Shown here: positions 32,665-44,129 of the stretch, one piece after another | How the letters are laid out: every line of letters begins with the position of its first letter | Position numbering within the stretch: the stretch's first letter is position 1 | Source of the DNA: Diplonema papillatum | Taxonomy: Eukaryota > Euglenozoa > Diplonemea > Diplonemida > Diplonemidae | Direction: 5' to 3' | Assembly (NCBI GenBank): GCA_030068145.1 | Contig: JAPJBO010000277.1 | Location: 185,415-249,414 of the forward strand | DNA: 64,000 bases | Notes under the pieces: model-generated | Seen by the model: the letters and a program-made list of their open reading frames with translations, nothing else | The model's database searches: none | Told to the model about the DNA's origin: nothing | Made by a program: the position numbers and the translations under genes

Positions 32665-35600
32665 TCACACTGGGACTCCCAGCACGGCTGCGTAGTTCTC
32701 TTCGAAGGCTGGGCATCTGTCCTTCTCGCTGAAGCCGTCGACCTTGCGCACGACGAGATTGTACTTCTTGAGGAGGAAATTCAGCGAGTACAGGGTGAGC
32801 GGGTCCTTGCACGTCGACGCTTTTTCGAGGACGTACTGTACATCGACGCCTTCGACTTGGTATTGAACCATCAGCTCCACGGCACGGACGAAGAGCCCAC
32901 GGGTGATCAGCACCTCCACGATCTGTTGATAGCAGTTCTTCCGGGCGAGCATGTCCAGTGCAAGCTGTACAGACGGCGGGTATCTGCGGTGGGGATTAGT
33001 AGAGTGCAAGTTCACTTGGGGATCCGGGGTTTTATCGTCTCCGGGTGACCATTGTCGTAAAGATTCCTTTAAGGTGTAAATTTAGTATATTAGTGTGCGT
33101 ATCGTATCTGCTGTAGTGGCAGTACGTGTACTTGTGCGTGTATTTCTGTTGCCTGTTGCCGACTATTCGACTTATTTTAGCGCGCGCTCCTATTTCCTAT
33201 GTGTGAGGACGTACTGTACGTCGACGCATTCGACTTGGTATTGGTATTGAACCATCAGCTCCACGGCACGGACGAAGAGCTCACGGGTGATCAGCACCTC
33301 CACGATCTGTTAATAGCAGTTCTTCCGGGCGAGCATGTCCAGTGCAAGCTGAACAGACGGCGGGTATCTGCGGTATTAGTAGAGTGCAAGTTCACTGGGG
33401 GATCCGGGGTTTTATAGTCTCCGGGTGACCATTGTCATAAAGATTCCTTTAAGGTATAGTATGTTAGTGTGCGTATCGTATCTGCTGTATCTGCTCCGTT
33501 TTTCAAAAGGTTTGGCCCTCCTGTGGAAGGCCCAAGCAAGAGAAACCATTTAACTCACTCCAAAGCTCCCGGTTTTGCGCCGGTGCGTGGCGTTTGAAAA
33601 AATTCCCCTACAAAAAAAAAAAAAGCACACCCCAAGGCCAATTCCCCGTAGTTCCCCCGTAGTACCCTTGGCTATATCGACCACACCGGTCTTTTTTGTT
33701 GAACGCTCACCAACCCAGATTTACCTGTGTTTCGTGTGGGCTGCAGCACATTTGCCAACAAAGCAGGCGCTTGTACAAAAACACAAAACACGAGAATGGC
33801 GCAGCACACCGATCCTCGAACTTCAGCAGCTGCAGGGCGATGGGTACGGTGTCCTCGACGACGTGGTACTGCAGGTAGTGGTGCAGCTTGGGGTAGTTGG
33901 GTGGGTCGTTGTAGATGAGGAGGTCGATCATCAGCCGTTCCAGCACGTTCGTCGGCGGGATCTTGTAAACGGACAGCGATCGGTAGTACTCCAAGAAAAT
34001 CGCGGAGAAGAGGGCGAGTGGCATCGGCATCGGGCGCTCCTCGTAGATGCGGATGAAGACGTCGCGCCACAGATCGACCTGCTCGACGACGAGGACGCCC
34101 TCGGTGGTGTAGTGGTTGGGGTCCGCCGTGGTGTAAAACGGGTAAGCTAGCGGCTGCCCGGGGGCCACCGGCATGAAGCACTTGACGGCGCCTGTCTCGG
34201 TGGTGAGGGGCACAGCCGACCTGAAGGACCTCCGCGGTTGCAGTGGCGGAGTCGTGTTGCCTTGCAACGTGGCAAACTGCCCTGTCGGTGACCCGGCGGT
34301 GTCGGTGCTGGCCGCGGTCGGAACGGGGGATCCCGGATCGCCTGCGGAATTGTCGTGGTGCAGGATCGAGGGCCGGCGGCTCGGGTTCGACCCGTCTTCG
34401 TCGCTCTCGCTGGCGTCGCCGGAGGCGTGGGGGGGTTGCCGGGCGGCGGCGTCGCGGGGGGGCGGGGCCACCCCGGGGGCGGAGTTGTGCTGGGCGGGGC
34501 TCGCGTCGGCGGCCGCGCTCTCGGCCCCCCCGTGCTGCTGCGGCGCCGACGTGAAGGCGCGGCCCCCCGGCCTGCCTCCCTGCGGCGGGGCTCCAGACCC
34601 GGTCGACGAGGAGCCGACGACGGATCCACCAGCGGACGGCGGCCGCGTGTCGGCGCGCCTCCTGATCTCGCCGTTGGCTTCGCGCTCCCGCAGGCTGCGC
34701 GCCATCGACGCGTTGACCAGGTCGAACATGACTCCTGTTTTTTTTTAGGGTTTTAAGCAGGGGTTTATACGGGGCTTCGAAAAAATCCTGAGTTCCGGTC
34801 TGGGCGTGTTTTTTTTTTTGCTGCAACTGCATGCTGTATGCCACCTTTGCCTCGTTTTGATCAGCTTCATCAAACTGAACAGTCTTTCAACCGATGCCGT
34901 TCCGAGAGGTGTCGAAAGGTTTTGAGCTCCTCGAGAACAGATCTGTGCTCGTCGTCGGCTCGGGGAAAAACCTCATTCCTGAAATCTGCAATGAAGCGGG
35001 CATTGAGAAAGGGAGGAGAACGTGCGGATCTGCCTTCCTGGGTTGGTCGGACCTTTTCCTCGCCGTAATGGGCGACAAGAATATCAACAAGTCTGACCGC
35101 CTCAGGTTGGTTTCCAGCCACAGGCCCACTCAGGTCAAAAAGGCTGAATCCCTCCATGACACCCAGGTTGCTCTTCAAACCCGAACGAAGGTCAGAGATT
35201 AGCCCGTTAACGTAGGGCGTGGCCACTTCGGCATGATAGGCCTGGACTGTCTGGGGTGTCACGCGGGTAAAGCCTGCTAAACCTTCAGTTGCGCGGTTTA
35301 TCACGACATCGCAAAGGAAGTAGGTCGGGTGATTTTCGTGCAGAAAGTCGTGCAGGGAGTTGGCCTTCTCAACTTCTGAGTACGACTCCTTTGTCCACCG
35401 CTCGTACTCCGTGTTTGTCCCCTCTTTCGGGACGTTGGTCTGCCGTCCTGTTTGCCGAGATGCGAGCCCGAACATGCTTGCGATGTCCCGGGGAATCCCC
35501 TCCTTCTTTGGATCCACACGCTGTAGCTTCTTTGGTGGCATACTGGCCCTCCCGTTACCGCTCCCACCCGGTAAGCCCCAACCCGAACGCTATGTGGTTT

Positions 35601-38600
35601 TTTTTTTTTTTTTCCCCAGACCGAAAGAATTTGAGTTCCGGTCTCTCAGACCGCTAAACTAAGCCCGTATAATCCCCTGGCTTTAAGTTTCGCTTGAGAT
35701 TCCGGGATTTCGGCTTTGTTAAATGGGTTATCTTGTCTCAGAGTAAGGGCTATGCGTGGGTGTAGGTTGTTCCTTTGGTGGCACCGTGCACACTTTTATT
35801 ATGAATAATTGAGCCGGTCCATCCCCTCTTGATAGACCGTGAGAGACCGAATAATACGGCACCGGGCAATTCGATGCAGCTCTGGGGACTAGGGATGGAC
35901 CTGATAGACCGTGGTGGACTGTGATTCACTGTGATAAACAGCGGCTGGCACTTCGATGCAGTTTCAAGAGATAGGGACGGACCGGCTCAATAATGGCCAG
36001 CCGTATCCAAGAGTGTTTGTGAACCGGCACCAAGTACATTCCTGCGTGGGATGCAAAAAAGTCTTGGGCCCCCCACGTTCTACATGCTGTCAGTTGTTGT
36101 TGTTGTGTTTCCAGCAGTGCGGTCGGCCCCGTGGCTGCGGCACGTACATGAAGGCACTGCGCGGTTAACGGTACGGCCCGATGCAAGAATGAGATCTCCT
36201 GTTTTTTCCATGCACATCCACAAGACACCCTACTACACGAAGAAAGTGCAGCTTTCCAGGATAGTTACCCTGTCCCCGCGTGAAGCGTTTCAAGGGTCAA
36301 CCCTTCCTTCAAAAAGAGACGACTGCATCATCCGGGGCCTGTGGACATGGTCAACAGGATCGTCAATGTGTCACCACTTCAGATCCCTGCATCCGGGTTG
36401 CGGAATGTTCACGCATTCCCTTTCGGCAATCCTGCACGTCCGAGCAAGCTCGTCAGTGGCAGCTTTGAGGCGAGCAATTACACCTTGCCTTAGGACCGAC
36501 TGACCCATGTCCAATTGCTGTTGACACGGAAACCTTCTCCACTTCGGCTCACCGGAGGCGTGGGGGGGCTGCCGGGCGGCGGCGTCGCGGGGGGGCGGGG
36601 CCACCCCGGGGGCGGAGTTGTGCTGGGCGGGGCTCGCGTCGGCAGCCGCGCTCTCGGCTCCCCCGTGCTGCTGCGGCGCCGACGTGAAGGCGCGGCCCCC
36701 CGGCCTAACTAATTGTGGGAGTACACCTGTGCCTTTTTCTGCCATTCCGTCTCGGGAACTGTTCTCTTGGCACTCTTGGGCCGGCCAACTGTCACATACC
36801 GGAAGTGTCGCGGTGCTTTCAGGTCTCAGCCCCGTTCCTTCCACAATTTCATCTTTTCTTGCTCTCTACAGGTCTTCGTCGGTCGTCCTGTCGTTCCCTC
36901 CCGAGCGCAATGTTTCGTCACACCTGGTGGGTCTTGGGGCTATTTTGGGTACTGCCAGGGTGGCAAACGAGGTCTGGAACCGATTTTGGACGCCAAGAGC
37001 CCACATTCAGCTGCAAGGCCGTGCCTTTGCACCTAAATCCGAATAAAGGCAACATTTGGGAGTATCCTCCCCCCCCTACCCCCCGCTCGACGAGGAGCCG
37101 ACGACAGATCCACCGACGGCGGCCGCGTGTCGGCGCGCCTCCTGATCTCGCCGTTCGCTTCGCGCCCCCGCAGGCTGCGCGCCATCGGCGCGTTTGACCA
37201 GGTCGAACATTCCTGTTGAACTACGCTCCTTGGAGGGGTCTCTCGGTGCCGTCGTTCCCGACTCGTCCCGCTGAATTTAACGTACAGTTAATGCTGCATT
37301 CGCCCAAACAATTTCGGTGGTTACGATCCTTAGCTGGCCTGCTAAATCTGTAGAAATATTGTGTCCTGTTTGGTAGATTTCGTTCTCTGCCGGGGCTTGC
37401 TCGAAAATAGCTGGCATTAAACTTCCATTTTAGAGTCAGAGTTGCTTCAGATTCCGGTACTCTAGGCACCGTTTGTTACATGAGTTCTCTTGTCTCAGAG
37501 CAAGTAAGGCTGTATGGTGTAGACTTTCATTATGAGTAATGGCTAGCCATGTCCGCGGACGCAATCTGTAACAAGGAAGCTAGTGCCCTGAAAACCTTCC
37601 CACCCAAGGCCGGCGGGTGGGTCTTCTCTCCCCCCACGAGTGAAAGACACGCTGTGTGTGAGTGCACACCCAACTCCTGCAAGGGCATCTGGCCGCGCAC
37701 CGCGGTCGCGATGTGCTGCAGAACGGCTTTCTTCGAGTTTCGCCGCTGCAGGAGGAAGGTCAGCAGCGTCGCCTTCGGCGAGTAAGAAGGCACTATGGCG
37801 GGCAGGTTGATGTACAAGGCGTACAGCCTCCCGTTCGTGTCGAGCAGCTTGTCCGGCTGTAGGTACCGGGTCTCGATCGGGTTGTACAGGGCCGACGTCC
37901 CGTGCGTGGTAGAAACGGGAGTTTCAAGCGCAGGCGGGGACGAGAACCCGAGCTGCATGGGAGGCGCGATGGGTTTGCCGCTTATCCGGTAATCGTACAC
38001 ATGCGAAACGTTGGAGGAGAGGTTGTGCACGACGATCAGGTTGTCGACGATGTTTATGGCGTAGGTGCTCGGCTCGTATAGCTGCAGGACCGCTGTTTTA
38101 CTCCACGTTCCCCCGGTCATCAGAGTGTACACGACGATCTCCTGCCGCGCGGGCAGAACGTGCAGCAAACAAGTGTGCCCATACAACCGCGCCAGCGTAT
38201 ACTGCAACAGCGGCAGCCGCTCTCCAGCCAACGAGTAGCACGGGATCATCCTGTGCGTTGGGTGCTCCTTCGCGGACGCGTCGTCGATTTTCAAGCGCGT
38301 GTGGCGAGTGATCCCAGAGCTCGCGCCCACCCTATACGTCTTGATGACGGCTGGCTTTTCCTTGTTGATGCAGAGCAGCGTCTTGTGCCGGGCGTGGTAC
38401 GTGTAGTAGTCGACGGTCGTCCCGAAGTGGTGGGCTTTTTGAAGGGATTTGCTCTGAGAAACGACAAAGGTCTCGATGGCGGTGCTGGTCAGGATCAGGA
38501 TCACGGAGTCCGAGAGCCAGTAGAAGTCCTTCACGACGTTCGTCCGCCTGAAGCTGCCGGGGATGGCGTTCCCGATGTGGAACGCCTGCTTACAGGAGTA

Positions 38601-38969
38601 TACGGTCACGGGCTTGCTCCGAGCCAACCCCCACTTGTAAAAGGATATCTCCCTGTCGGACGTCAGCACCGCCAGCCACGACCGCCCCGCCGACCGTTTG
38701 GCACCCCGCACGGACACTTTCCCCACCTCCGTCGCGTAATTGTCTGCGTTGTCTCTGTTCAACTGCCCCCGGCTCTTCGAGATGAACACGGGCGAAAACT
38801 GTATGTTGCACCCTTGCACGACGATCAACTCGTCGTTGCACTCGTCGTAGTACACTTTATTCCCCGGATTTCCGTAGTCTGGCGGTGTGAACACCTTCAA
38901 CGGCTCCTCTACCACAACCACGTGGTGCGGGTTCGTGCTGGGCCCCCCGTCGGTAACGTCGGTCGACAT
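32665..38969 (-). CDS. RMC1: RMC1 (C18orf8)-like Mon1-Ccz1 complex subunit, three exons
   Basis: Join of 37670-38969, 33810-34734 and 32665-32983, 847 residues. In animals RMC1 is the third subunit of the Mon1-Ccz1 Rab7 exchange factor acting on late endosomes. Residues ~20-430 form a beta-propeller-like N-terminus (VYYDECNDELIVVQG, LAVLTSDREISFYKW). Residues ~440-600 are a low-complexity Ser/Pro/Gly insert. The C-terminal Mic1 domain spans exons 2 and 3: YRSLSVYKIPPTNVLERLMI, then FEDRYPPSVQLALDMLAR across the second splice junction, then IVEVLITRGLFVRAVELM. Donors TTGG|GTGTGC and ATCG|GTGTGC, acceptors ACAG|GAGTC and GCAG|ATACC keep phases 1 and 2. The ATG at 38969 is preferred to an upstream GTG. 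The human protein is ~657 residues; the extra length is the exon 2 insert. Confidence 0.85.
32984..33809 (-). other. RMC1 intron 2 with pseudo-exon
   Basis: 826-bp GT-AG intron. It opens ~22 bases after the donor with an antisense 3' fragment of SINE-like family 1 (33690-33787) and closes at the acceptor with a family 3 end (33005-33075). In between, 33199-33460 duplicates the first ~190 bases of exon 3 plus the same family 3 edge. The copy keeps an acceptor (ACCGCAG|ATACCC) but has TAA where exon 3 has CAA (CYQQ becomes CY-stop), so its use would truncate RMC1. Confidence 0.8.
34870..35541 (-). pseudogene. hAT-like transposase fragment nested in an intron
   Basis: A 223-codon ORF from an ATG at 35541. 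The stretch YVNGLISDLRSGLKSN, then GVMEGFSLFDLSGP, then LVDILVAHYGEEKV resembles the region of KIAA1586/ZNF862-type hAT transposases. There a helix is followed by an FSIFDP-like motif and a short helix. The BED zinc finger and the RNase H-like catalytic core are not present, so this is a fragment or a domesticated piece. It lies in the same orientation as the host gene, upstream of a 17-base T-tract plus CCCCAG at 35599-35620. No inverted repeats or 8-bp duplications were found around it. Family call is moderate. Confidence 0.45.
35810..35989 (+). mobile_element. TGAGCCGGTCC MITE, copy 3
   Basis: 180 bp, TGAGCCGGTCC at one end and GGACCGGCTCA at the other, with ATAAT duplicated at 35805-35809 and 35990-35994. 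Same orientation as the copy at 12045. Confidence 0.9.
36530..37210 (-). repeat. Partial duplicates of RMC1 exon 2
   Basis: Bases 36545-36708 match the Gly/Pro-rich part of exon 2 (about 34415-34580) and 37075-37210 match its first ~130 bases (about 34600-34735). The copies are collinear with exon 2 but separated by ~370 bp of unrelated sequence and diverged by point changes. The second copy lacks the exact acceptor (AACAGGAATGTTCG instead of AACAGGAGTCATG). Confidence 0.8.
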
Positions 38970-39187
38970 CTTTCGCGGCGAAGGGCTCGTCCTCACTCCG
39001 CGCGTGAGCGTATCCTACCCGCCCCCTTCCCCACCCCACGAGAGTGGGTTGAGTTGCGGGGAGGTAGCGACGAAGAGAAGAACGTGGTCGAAGGGGGGGG
39101 GGGGGGGGGGATGAGAGGCGGGCCTGCATGGGAGATGGATCGCGGCAAAAGAAGGACTAGCGCAAAACGAGCATCGGCTGCTGTAAT
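38970..39187 (-). promoter_or_regulatory. RMC1 upstream region with an 18-base C-tract
   Basis: On the coding strand an uninterrupted run of 18 C (plus-strand G at 39093-39110) lies 124-141 bases before the RMC1 ATG. Comparable C-rich tracts precede the cyclophilin (12 C, 78-89 bases upstream) and kinase genes (57715-57747). A promoter role is inference from position only. Confidence 0.35.
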
Positions 39188-39422
39188 AAAAAATATTCGA
39201 GGGGCTGCCTTGTGCTTGGCTAATGGGGGAGAAAACAATGCTACTACAGAGAGTGGGTTTTTTTGTTTGTCGAACGCTTACGCCGGCGCACCAAACCCAG
39301 ATTTACCTGTGGTTCGTGTGGGCTACAAGCACATTTACCTCCTTCGAGATTGGCGATAGTGGGGAGTCATCGACTTTGACATTTCGCACTCAAGTATTTC
39401 CTACAAAGCAGCTGCCGCTAGC
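39188..39422 (+). repeat. SINE-like family 1, diverged copy
   Basis: Begins AATATTCGAGGGGCTGCCTT and ends CTACAAAGCAGCTGCC without an A-tail. It has a ~20-bp internal insertion (GTCATCGACTTTGACATT) near 39365. The following 39423-39935 holds no recognised gene. Confidence 0.75.
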
Positions 39423-39935
39423 CTGTTTCACTTTCAGGTTGAGAGTTCTCATTTTGACCAAAATCACTCGTCGTTTAGCATTCGCAATGCAGTGTAGGGT
39501 GATCCCGCAAGATCGTTGACACTTGGACAAGAAGCGAACGGGCGGTAGAAGCTGAATACTGAGATGAAAAGGAATCCGGGGCAAGCTATACCAGGGGTCG
39601 AGCTAGGATTTTTCTCCGAAGCTCTATTCCGGGGGTTCCCGGCCTTTTGCCGTTAGATCCGCTCGCTTGTTCTTAGTGCAACTGTGCAGAGTAAGTAACT
39701 AGGTGCACCGGAGCAGTGCATTGAAGCGTAAAGCCGGTACCGAGCTGGGCCGAATATTTGCCTTTCTCAACCCCGGTTTGGGAAAACAGCCCGAACCTAA
39801 ACCCTGAAACCCTGACTACGCGCGCGCTGCTTGCTTTGAGTGCGCGCGAAGGTTGCGGAGATCCTTTCTCGTGGTCTCTCTGCATGGGCTTTGGGTATGA
39901 CGCTGTTGCAGCTCGACTGTGATGTAGCATCGGCC

Positions 39936-41476
39936 GCATGCTCGAAAGGAGATGGGGGGCCCAATAACCACAATTGCAGGGTCTGGTGACTCGGGTCTGA
40001 TGACCAGTCGCGTGCTCACCAGATCTACGAAGCCACGATGCAAAACTGCTGCATTCTTCTTTTTTTAGAGTTAAAGTTCTTCTGAGAAGACGAAGCGGCC
40101 GCATCCAATCGGATTCCAGCTTTTCTTTTCTTTTGGAATAAGCGTGGGTACCAGGGAAAGCCTGCTACACGGGAGCCAAGCTTCACGTGTTCGGCGTACT
40201 GCAGCCACGTCAAGTGGCTGCAGTAAAGCATCAAGGCGCGGCGCACCTTGGGGCTTGGCGCTTGCTCTGAACACAAGCTCGTCGAGACGGTCAGCCACAG
40301 GGCAGAGTGGACGGGGTTGTAGCGCTGTGCTGTAGCGCTGTGCTGCCTCCGACTCAAGCTTTTCAAGCTGCGGTTGACCGTTGCGTTCCTGGAGTACCAC
40401 TTTCTTCTTGGAATAAGCACCTTCGCAGGAGATCCTGGAGGAGGCCGCCATTGCGAACGGTGCAGCTGTGGACAGGATGTCAAACTGGTGCTGAGTCACG
40501 CACCCGAGTGACACATCCCCTTCAGAACGTCCTGGCGGAGATAGCCTTCCTCCAACACGTGAGGATTCCTTCTTTTTACGTGGGCTGCATCGAGTAACCA
40601 CCCGTCCGCTGCGGAGCGTACTGCTTGATCGTGTCCTCGAACTCGTCGTCTTCCAAGGCTTGGCCGCAGTTGATGCTTTCGACGTCCCAACGCGTACGGC
40701 CTGAGGGCGTCCCCATGCGCTCCATCAGTGCATGGGCACCACGTCCCAGCCGTGGATGACCTGTCCGAAGACGACGTGGCGCCCGTTTCTGCGTGTTGCT
40801 GAAAGAAGGGGGTCCGAGAACCACAATTGTGATGATGACTAGTCGCGTCCAGCTCACCAGATCCACGAGCCAGCAATGTAAAATTGCTGCAATCTGTTTC
40901 TGAAGAGAAGAAGAGGCGCCGAATCCATTCGGATTCCAGCTTTTCTTTGTGAACCCGTGTCACATCCCTTTCAGAACATCCTGGCGGAGATAGCCGTCCA
41001 CTCACACGAGAGGATTGCTTCTTGTTACGTGGGCTGCATCGAGTAACCACCCGTCCGCTGCGGAGCGTACTGCTTGATCGTGTCCTCGAACTCGTCGTCT
41101 TCCAAGGCTTGGCCGCAGTCGATGATTTCGACGTCCAAACGCGTACGGCCTGAGGGCGTCCCCATGCGCTCCATCAGCCGCACCCCATCCCAGCCGTGGA
41201 TGACCTGTCCGAAGACGACGTGGCGCCCGTTTCTGCGTGTTGCCGAAAGAGGTAGGGGGTCCGAGATCCCCAATTGTAGGTCTGATGACTAGTCGCGTCC
41301 AGCTCACCAGATCCACGAGCCAGCGATGTAAAATTGCTGCAATCTTTTTCTGAAGAGAAGAAGAGGCGCCGAATCCATTCGGATTCCAGCTTTTCTTTGT
41401 GGACCCGTGTGACATCCCTTTCAGAACATCCTGGCTGGGAGATAGCCGTCCACTCACACGAGAGGATTGCTTCTTT
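39936..41476 (-). repeat. Tandem copies of the cyclophilin 3' end
   Basis: Two ~450-bp units (about 40400-40850 and 40851-41300) each repeat the last ~70 codons of the cyclophilin, the stop codon and ~180 bp of 3' flank. A third, 3'-flank-only piece lies at 39936-40135 and is separated by a family 4 repeat (40148-40400). Both copies still encode [14 protein letters not shown] through [13 protein letters not shown], but copy 1 has an internal stop and frame change near 40730 (VVPMH-stop). Both lack the same six bases at the 5' joint (CCCGTTTCTGCGTG versus CCCGTTCAAGTGCTGCGTG), so copy 2 and copy 1 share a common ancestor. Confidence 0.85.
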
Positions 41477-42130
41477 TTACGTGGGCTGCATCGAGTAACC
41501 ACCCGTCCGCTGCGGAGCGTACTGCTTGATCGTGTCCTCGAACTCGTCGTCTTCCAAGGCTTGGCCGCAGTCGATGATTTTAACGTCCAAACGCGTACGG
41601 CCTGAGGGCGTCCCCATGCGCTCCATCAGCTGCACCACGTCCCAGCCGTGGATGACCTGTCCGAAGACGACATGGCGCCCGTTCAAGTGCTGCGTGTTGC
41701 CGAGGCATATGAAGAACTGTGAACCGTTCGTGTGCGGGCCGGCGTTCGCCATCGAAAGGCAGCCGGGGCCGAAGTGCTTCCCGGCCTTCCCTTTGAACGT
41801 CTCGTCTTCGAACCGGGGTCCGTAAATACTCTCGCCGCCCCTGCCGTCGCCCCTCGTCGTGTCTCCTCCCTGCACGACGAACGTCGGCACCACCCGGTGA
41901 AACCGGGTACCTTTCAGGTGCATCGGCTTCCCGGAGATACCCTTGCCCTTTTCCCCCGTGAACAGGGCCCGCATGTTCTCAGCGGTCTTCGGCACCGTGT
42001 CCGCGAATAGCTCCATGAAAACCCGTCCCACGTACTTACCGCCGGCGCTGATGTCCATCCAGACCTTCGGATTGATCGGGTTGACTGGGAGTGCGCAATT
42101 CCGGAGGAGGGGCGCGCATCGCCGCAACAT
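41477..42130 (-). CDS. Cyclophilin-type peptidyl-prolyl isomerase
   Basis: 217 residues from the ATG at 42130; an upstream GTG at 42247 would add residues encoded by a C-homopolymer and is rejected. It catalyses cis-trans isomerisation of X-Pro bonds. The domain starts [17 protein letters not shown]. It keeps the catalytic Arg and neighbours ([15 protein letters not shown]), the [12 protein letters not shown] strand and GRHVVFGQV. The position equal to Trp121 of human cyclophilin A is His (NTQHLNG), which in known cyclophilins lowers cyclosporin affinity. The first ~20 residues ([16 protein letters not shown]) are basic and hydrophobic, compatible with a mitochondrial leader. The C-terminus has an acidic ~25-residue extension ending in TGGYSMQPT. 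Single exon; partial copies of its 3' end follow downstream. Confidence 0.95.
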   Translation of the reverse strand: MLRRCAPLLRNCALPVNPINPKVWMDISAGGKYVGRVFMELFADTVPKTAENMRALFTGEKGKGISGKPMHLKGTRFHRVVPTFVVQGGDTTRGDGRGGESIYGPRFEDETFKGKAGKHFGPGCLSMANAGPHTNGSQFFICLGNTQHLNGRHVVFGQVIHGWDVVQLMERMGTPSGRTRLDVKIIDCGQALEDDEFEDTIKQYAPQRTGGYSMQPT

Positions 42131-42634
42131 CGTGTTACCTTTTTTTACTTCTTGTGCGTGCTTGTGTGTGTTACCGTCGAACCCCGCGGGACGAACAGCT
42201 TTTCTACGGGGGGGGGGGGAACTTAGTTTAATGTTTAGGCAGGACACTGCCTCTCATGCATGTTTGATGCTAGCATCAAGTCTTCTTCGAAGAGAGTGTA
42301 AAATAGAAAAGGGAAAAAGGAAAAGGGTAGAGGGGTCACGGGGAGTGTAAGACTCCGCAGGTAGGGTATGAAACCTTGAGGGACTAGCCCTCTTTATTCT
42401 TTTTCACCGCGGTGTTGTGTGCACCTCGTTCTTCGTCTCGGGTTTCGCTCGTGAACGCAGACCAATCCAGAGTTAGAGCTCATCAGTGGGTCCTTTGGAT
42501 GGGGACTTTCGGTCCTGTTCCGGTGCTATCACAACTTTCTGGTTTCATTGTTCGTCGCATCCTTCCTTCGTAAGTTAAAAAAAGGGGGTCGGGTTTTGTT
42601 GTGGCTCGTAACCAACACGAACAGGTTTTTCTAC
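42131..42634. other. Cyclophilin upstream region
   Basis: Contains a 12-base C-tract on the gene's coding strand (42208-42219) next to GTAGAAAAGCTGTTCGT. A related block with a 23-base tract occurs at 42606-42657, so the region is partly duplicated. No further gene recognised. Confidence 0.4.
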
Positions 42635-43986
42635 GGGGGGGGGGGGGGGGGGGGGGGCCGGCTATGTAGGATGGAAACGTTGGAAACGTTTCCGTTTCCG
42701 TTTCCGTTTCCTTCTTTTTGGCGGTGGATGGAAACGCCGTTTCTTTTCAAAAGAAACGGCTGGTATGCCACTAGTATACTGGCTGAAGGTCCGACCGGAA
42801 ATGTGTGTCGAACGGCGGACCCGCAATCCAGTGGGAAACCATGGACAAGGTGGCTCCGAAAAAGAGGGAGGAAAGAAGCATAAGAGTTGCGACCGCGTGG
42901 AGCAGACGCAACCACACGCATCCGGTTGTGATGACTTAGAGGTCTGCAGCTCTTTATACCAATGGCTGTTGTAGCGACGATGCTCTGTTATGCGAGGCCG
43001 TTGGCCAACGCGCTGAAGACGATCGGGAAAGCACATCCGCTTCCAATAATAGGCTATACAGATACGGTCGTTCAGGACAGCGGGAGCACCGCCGCGCCAC
43101 AGGCTACAAGACCGGGGTTTTTCGGCGGCGTAAGACAAAGAGGGAGTGCAATCAGCATCAGGAGGTGAGAAGGGCACACGTATGCCAGGGCAATGTTGAA
43201 CCCGCCAGAAAAGCGATGGCCACGCAGTAACGTGTGCGCTAAACATCGCTTGCCACAGTGCACCTTGCGTACGACGACGGGTGGCAACCGTCACCGGAAG
43301 GGGCACCATCGGGCGGTGTTGTCGGAGCATAGACAGCGACGGCAGGAAGAACCCCACCGACAATGCAGAAGAGGACGGCAGATTCAAAAAGCCCCACTCG
43401 GCACGGCTGCCGATACAAGTAAACATGAGAACGTGGGTTGGAAGCAGCAGAGGACGAAGTGGTAGGCACAGAAGAGTGGAATCTGGTGTCAGAAAACCTC
43501 AGCATCCGCATGTGACGACATTCTGCATCATTAGCTTGTGGTTACCTATTTGCTCGTGTCAGATCGCCGATGAAAGAAAGCGGTGAGCATCAGCGACTGC
43601 TCTGCACAAACGAGACCGCGACGACACACAAGAAGGGGCCGAGCCAAGTCGAAGAACAGCCCAGGAAGGGCCCTGAAGAGTCAGAGAGCCCGCCAGAAGA
43701 CGGAGGAAGAGAAGTGGCCGCTAGTAGATCAAAAGAAGAAGGTGATCCCGCCCTCTGAAAGGAAAGCCAAAATTTGGCTGGAAACGGACACCTGACGGAC
43801 ACACAGAAGGACCCGCGAAGTGGTATCCTATAGGACCCCTCAGCATGACCTTCCGGCGTTTCTTTTAAAAGAAACGGAAACGTTTCCGTTTCCGTTTCCG
43901 TTTCCGTTTCCGTTTCCATATTGCGAAAAAACTAAAAGAAACGGCGTTTCCATCCAACTTAGCCCTAGGGGGGGGGGGGGGGGGGG
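42635..43986. mobile_element. ~1.3-kb element with (GTTTCC)n inverted ends
   Basis: Left terminal region 42661-42765 and right terminal region 43855-43967 are inverted relative to each other: GGCTATGTAGGATGGAAACG against GGCTAAGTTGGATGGAAACG on the complement. Inside both are (GTTTCC)n arrays and a short palindrome around AAACGCCGTTTC / TTTCTTTTAAAAGAAAC. Poly(G) runs of 23 and 19 bases border it on both sides (42635-42657, 43968-43986). The 1-kb interior shows no convincing transposase in any frame. Probably a non-autonomous DNA element; no target duplication could be defined because of the poly(G). Confidence 0.5.
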
Positions 43987-44129
43987 ACCTTGTGTTTGTT
44001 TCTTCAGGAAAGGGGGTTTGGTGGCTGTCCTTTGGGATCTGTTTTGGGTCCGTTCGGGGGTCCTTTTTAGGGTGGCGACGACACGCTTTCACAGGATGGG
44101 AAGTCGCAACCGACTCATCCACTGCGCAG

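Larger units (their letters stand above)
34735..37669 (-). other. RMC1 intron 1, 2.9 kb, repeat-filled
   Basis: GT-AG intron. It contains a family 3 copy (37430-37535), two partial copies of exon 2's 5' region (36530-36705 and 37075-37210), a MITE (35810-35989), a further family 3 copy (35682-35800) and a hAT-like ORF (34870-35541). Sequence at 36010-36500 and 36715-37070 was not assigned. Confidence 0.8.

Noticed and set aside
32579..32812. Repeated small ORFs with LRRELRSRAG
   Set aside because: Out-of-frame reading of the tandem RMC1 3' ends.
42662..43426. 254-codon minus ORF within the (GTTTCC)n element
   Set aside because: No recognisable domain; the 5' half overlaps repeats and the frame ends in the GTTTCC array.
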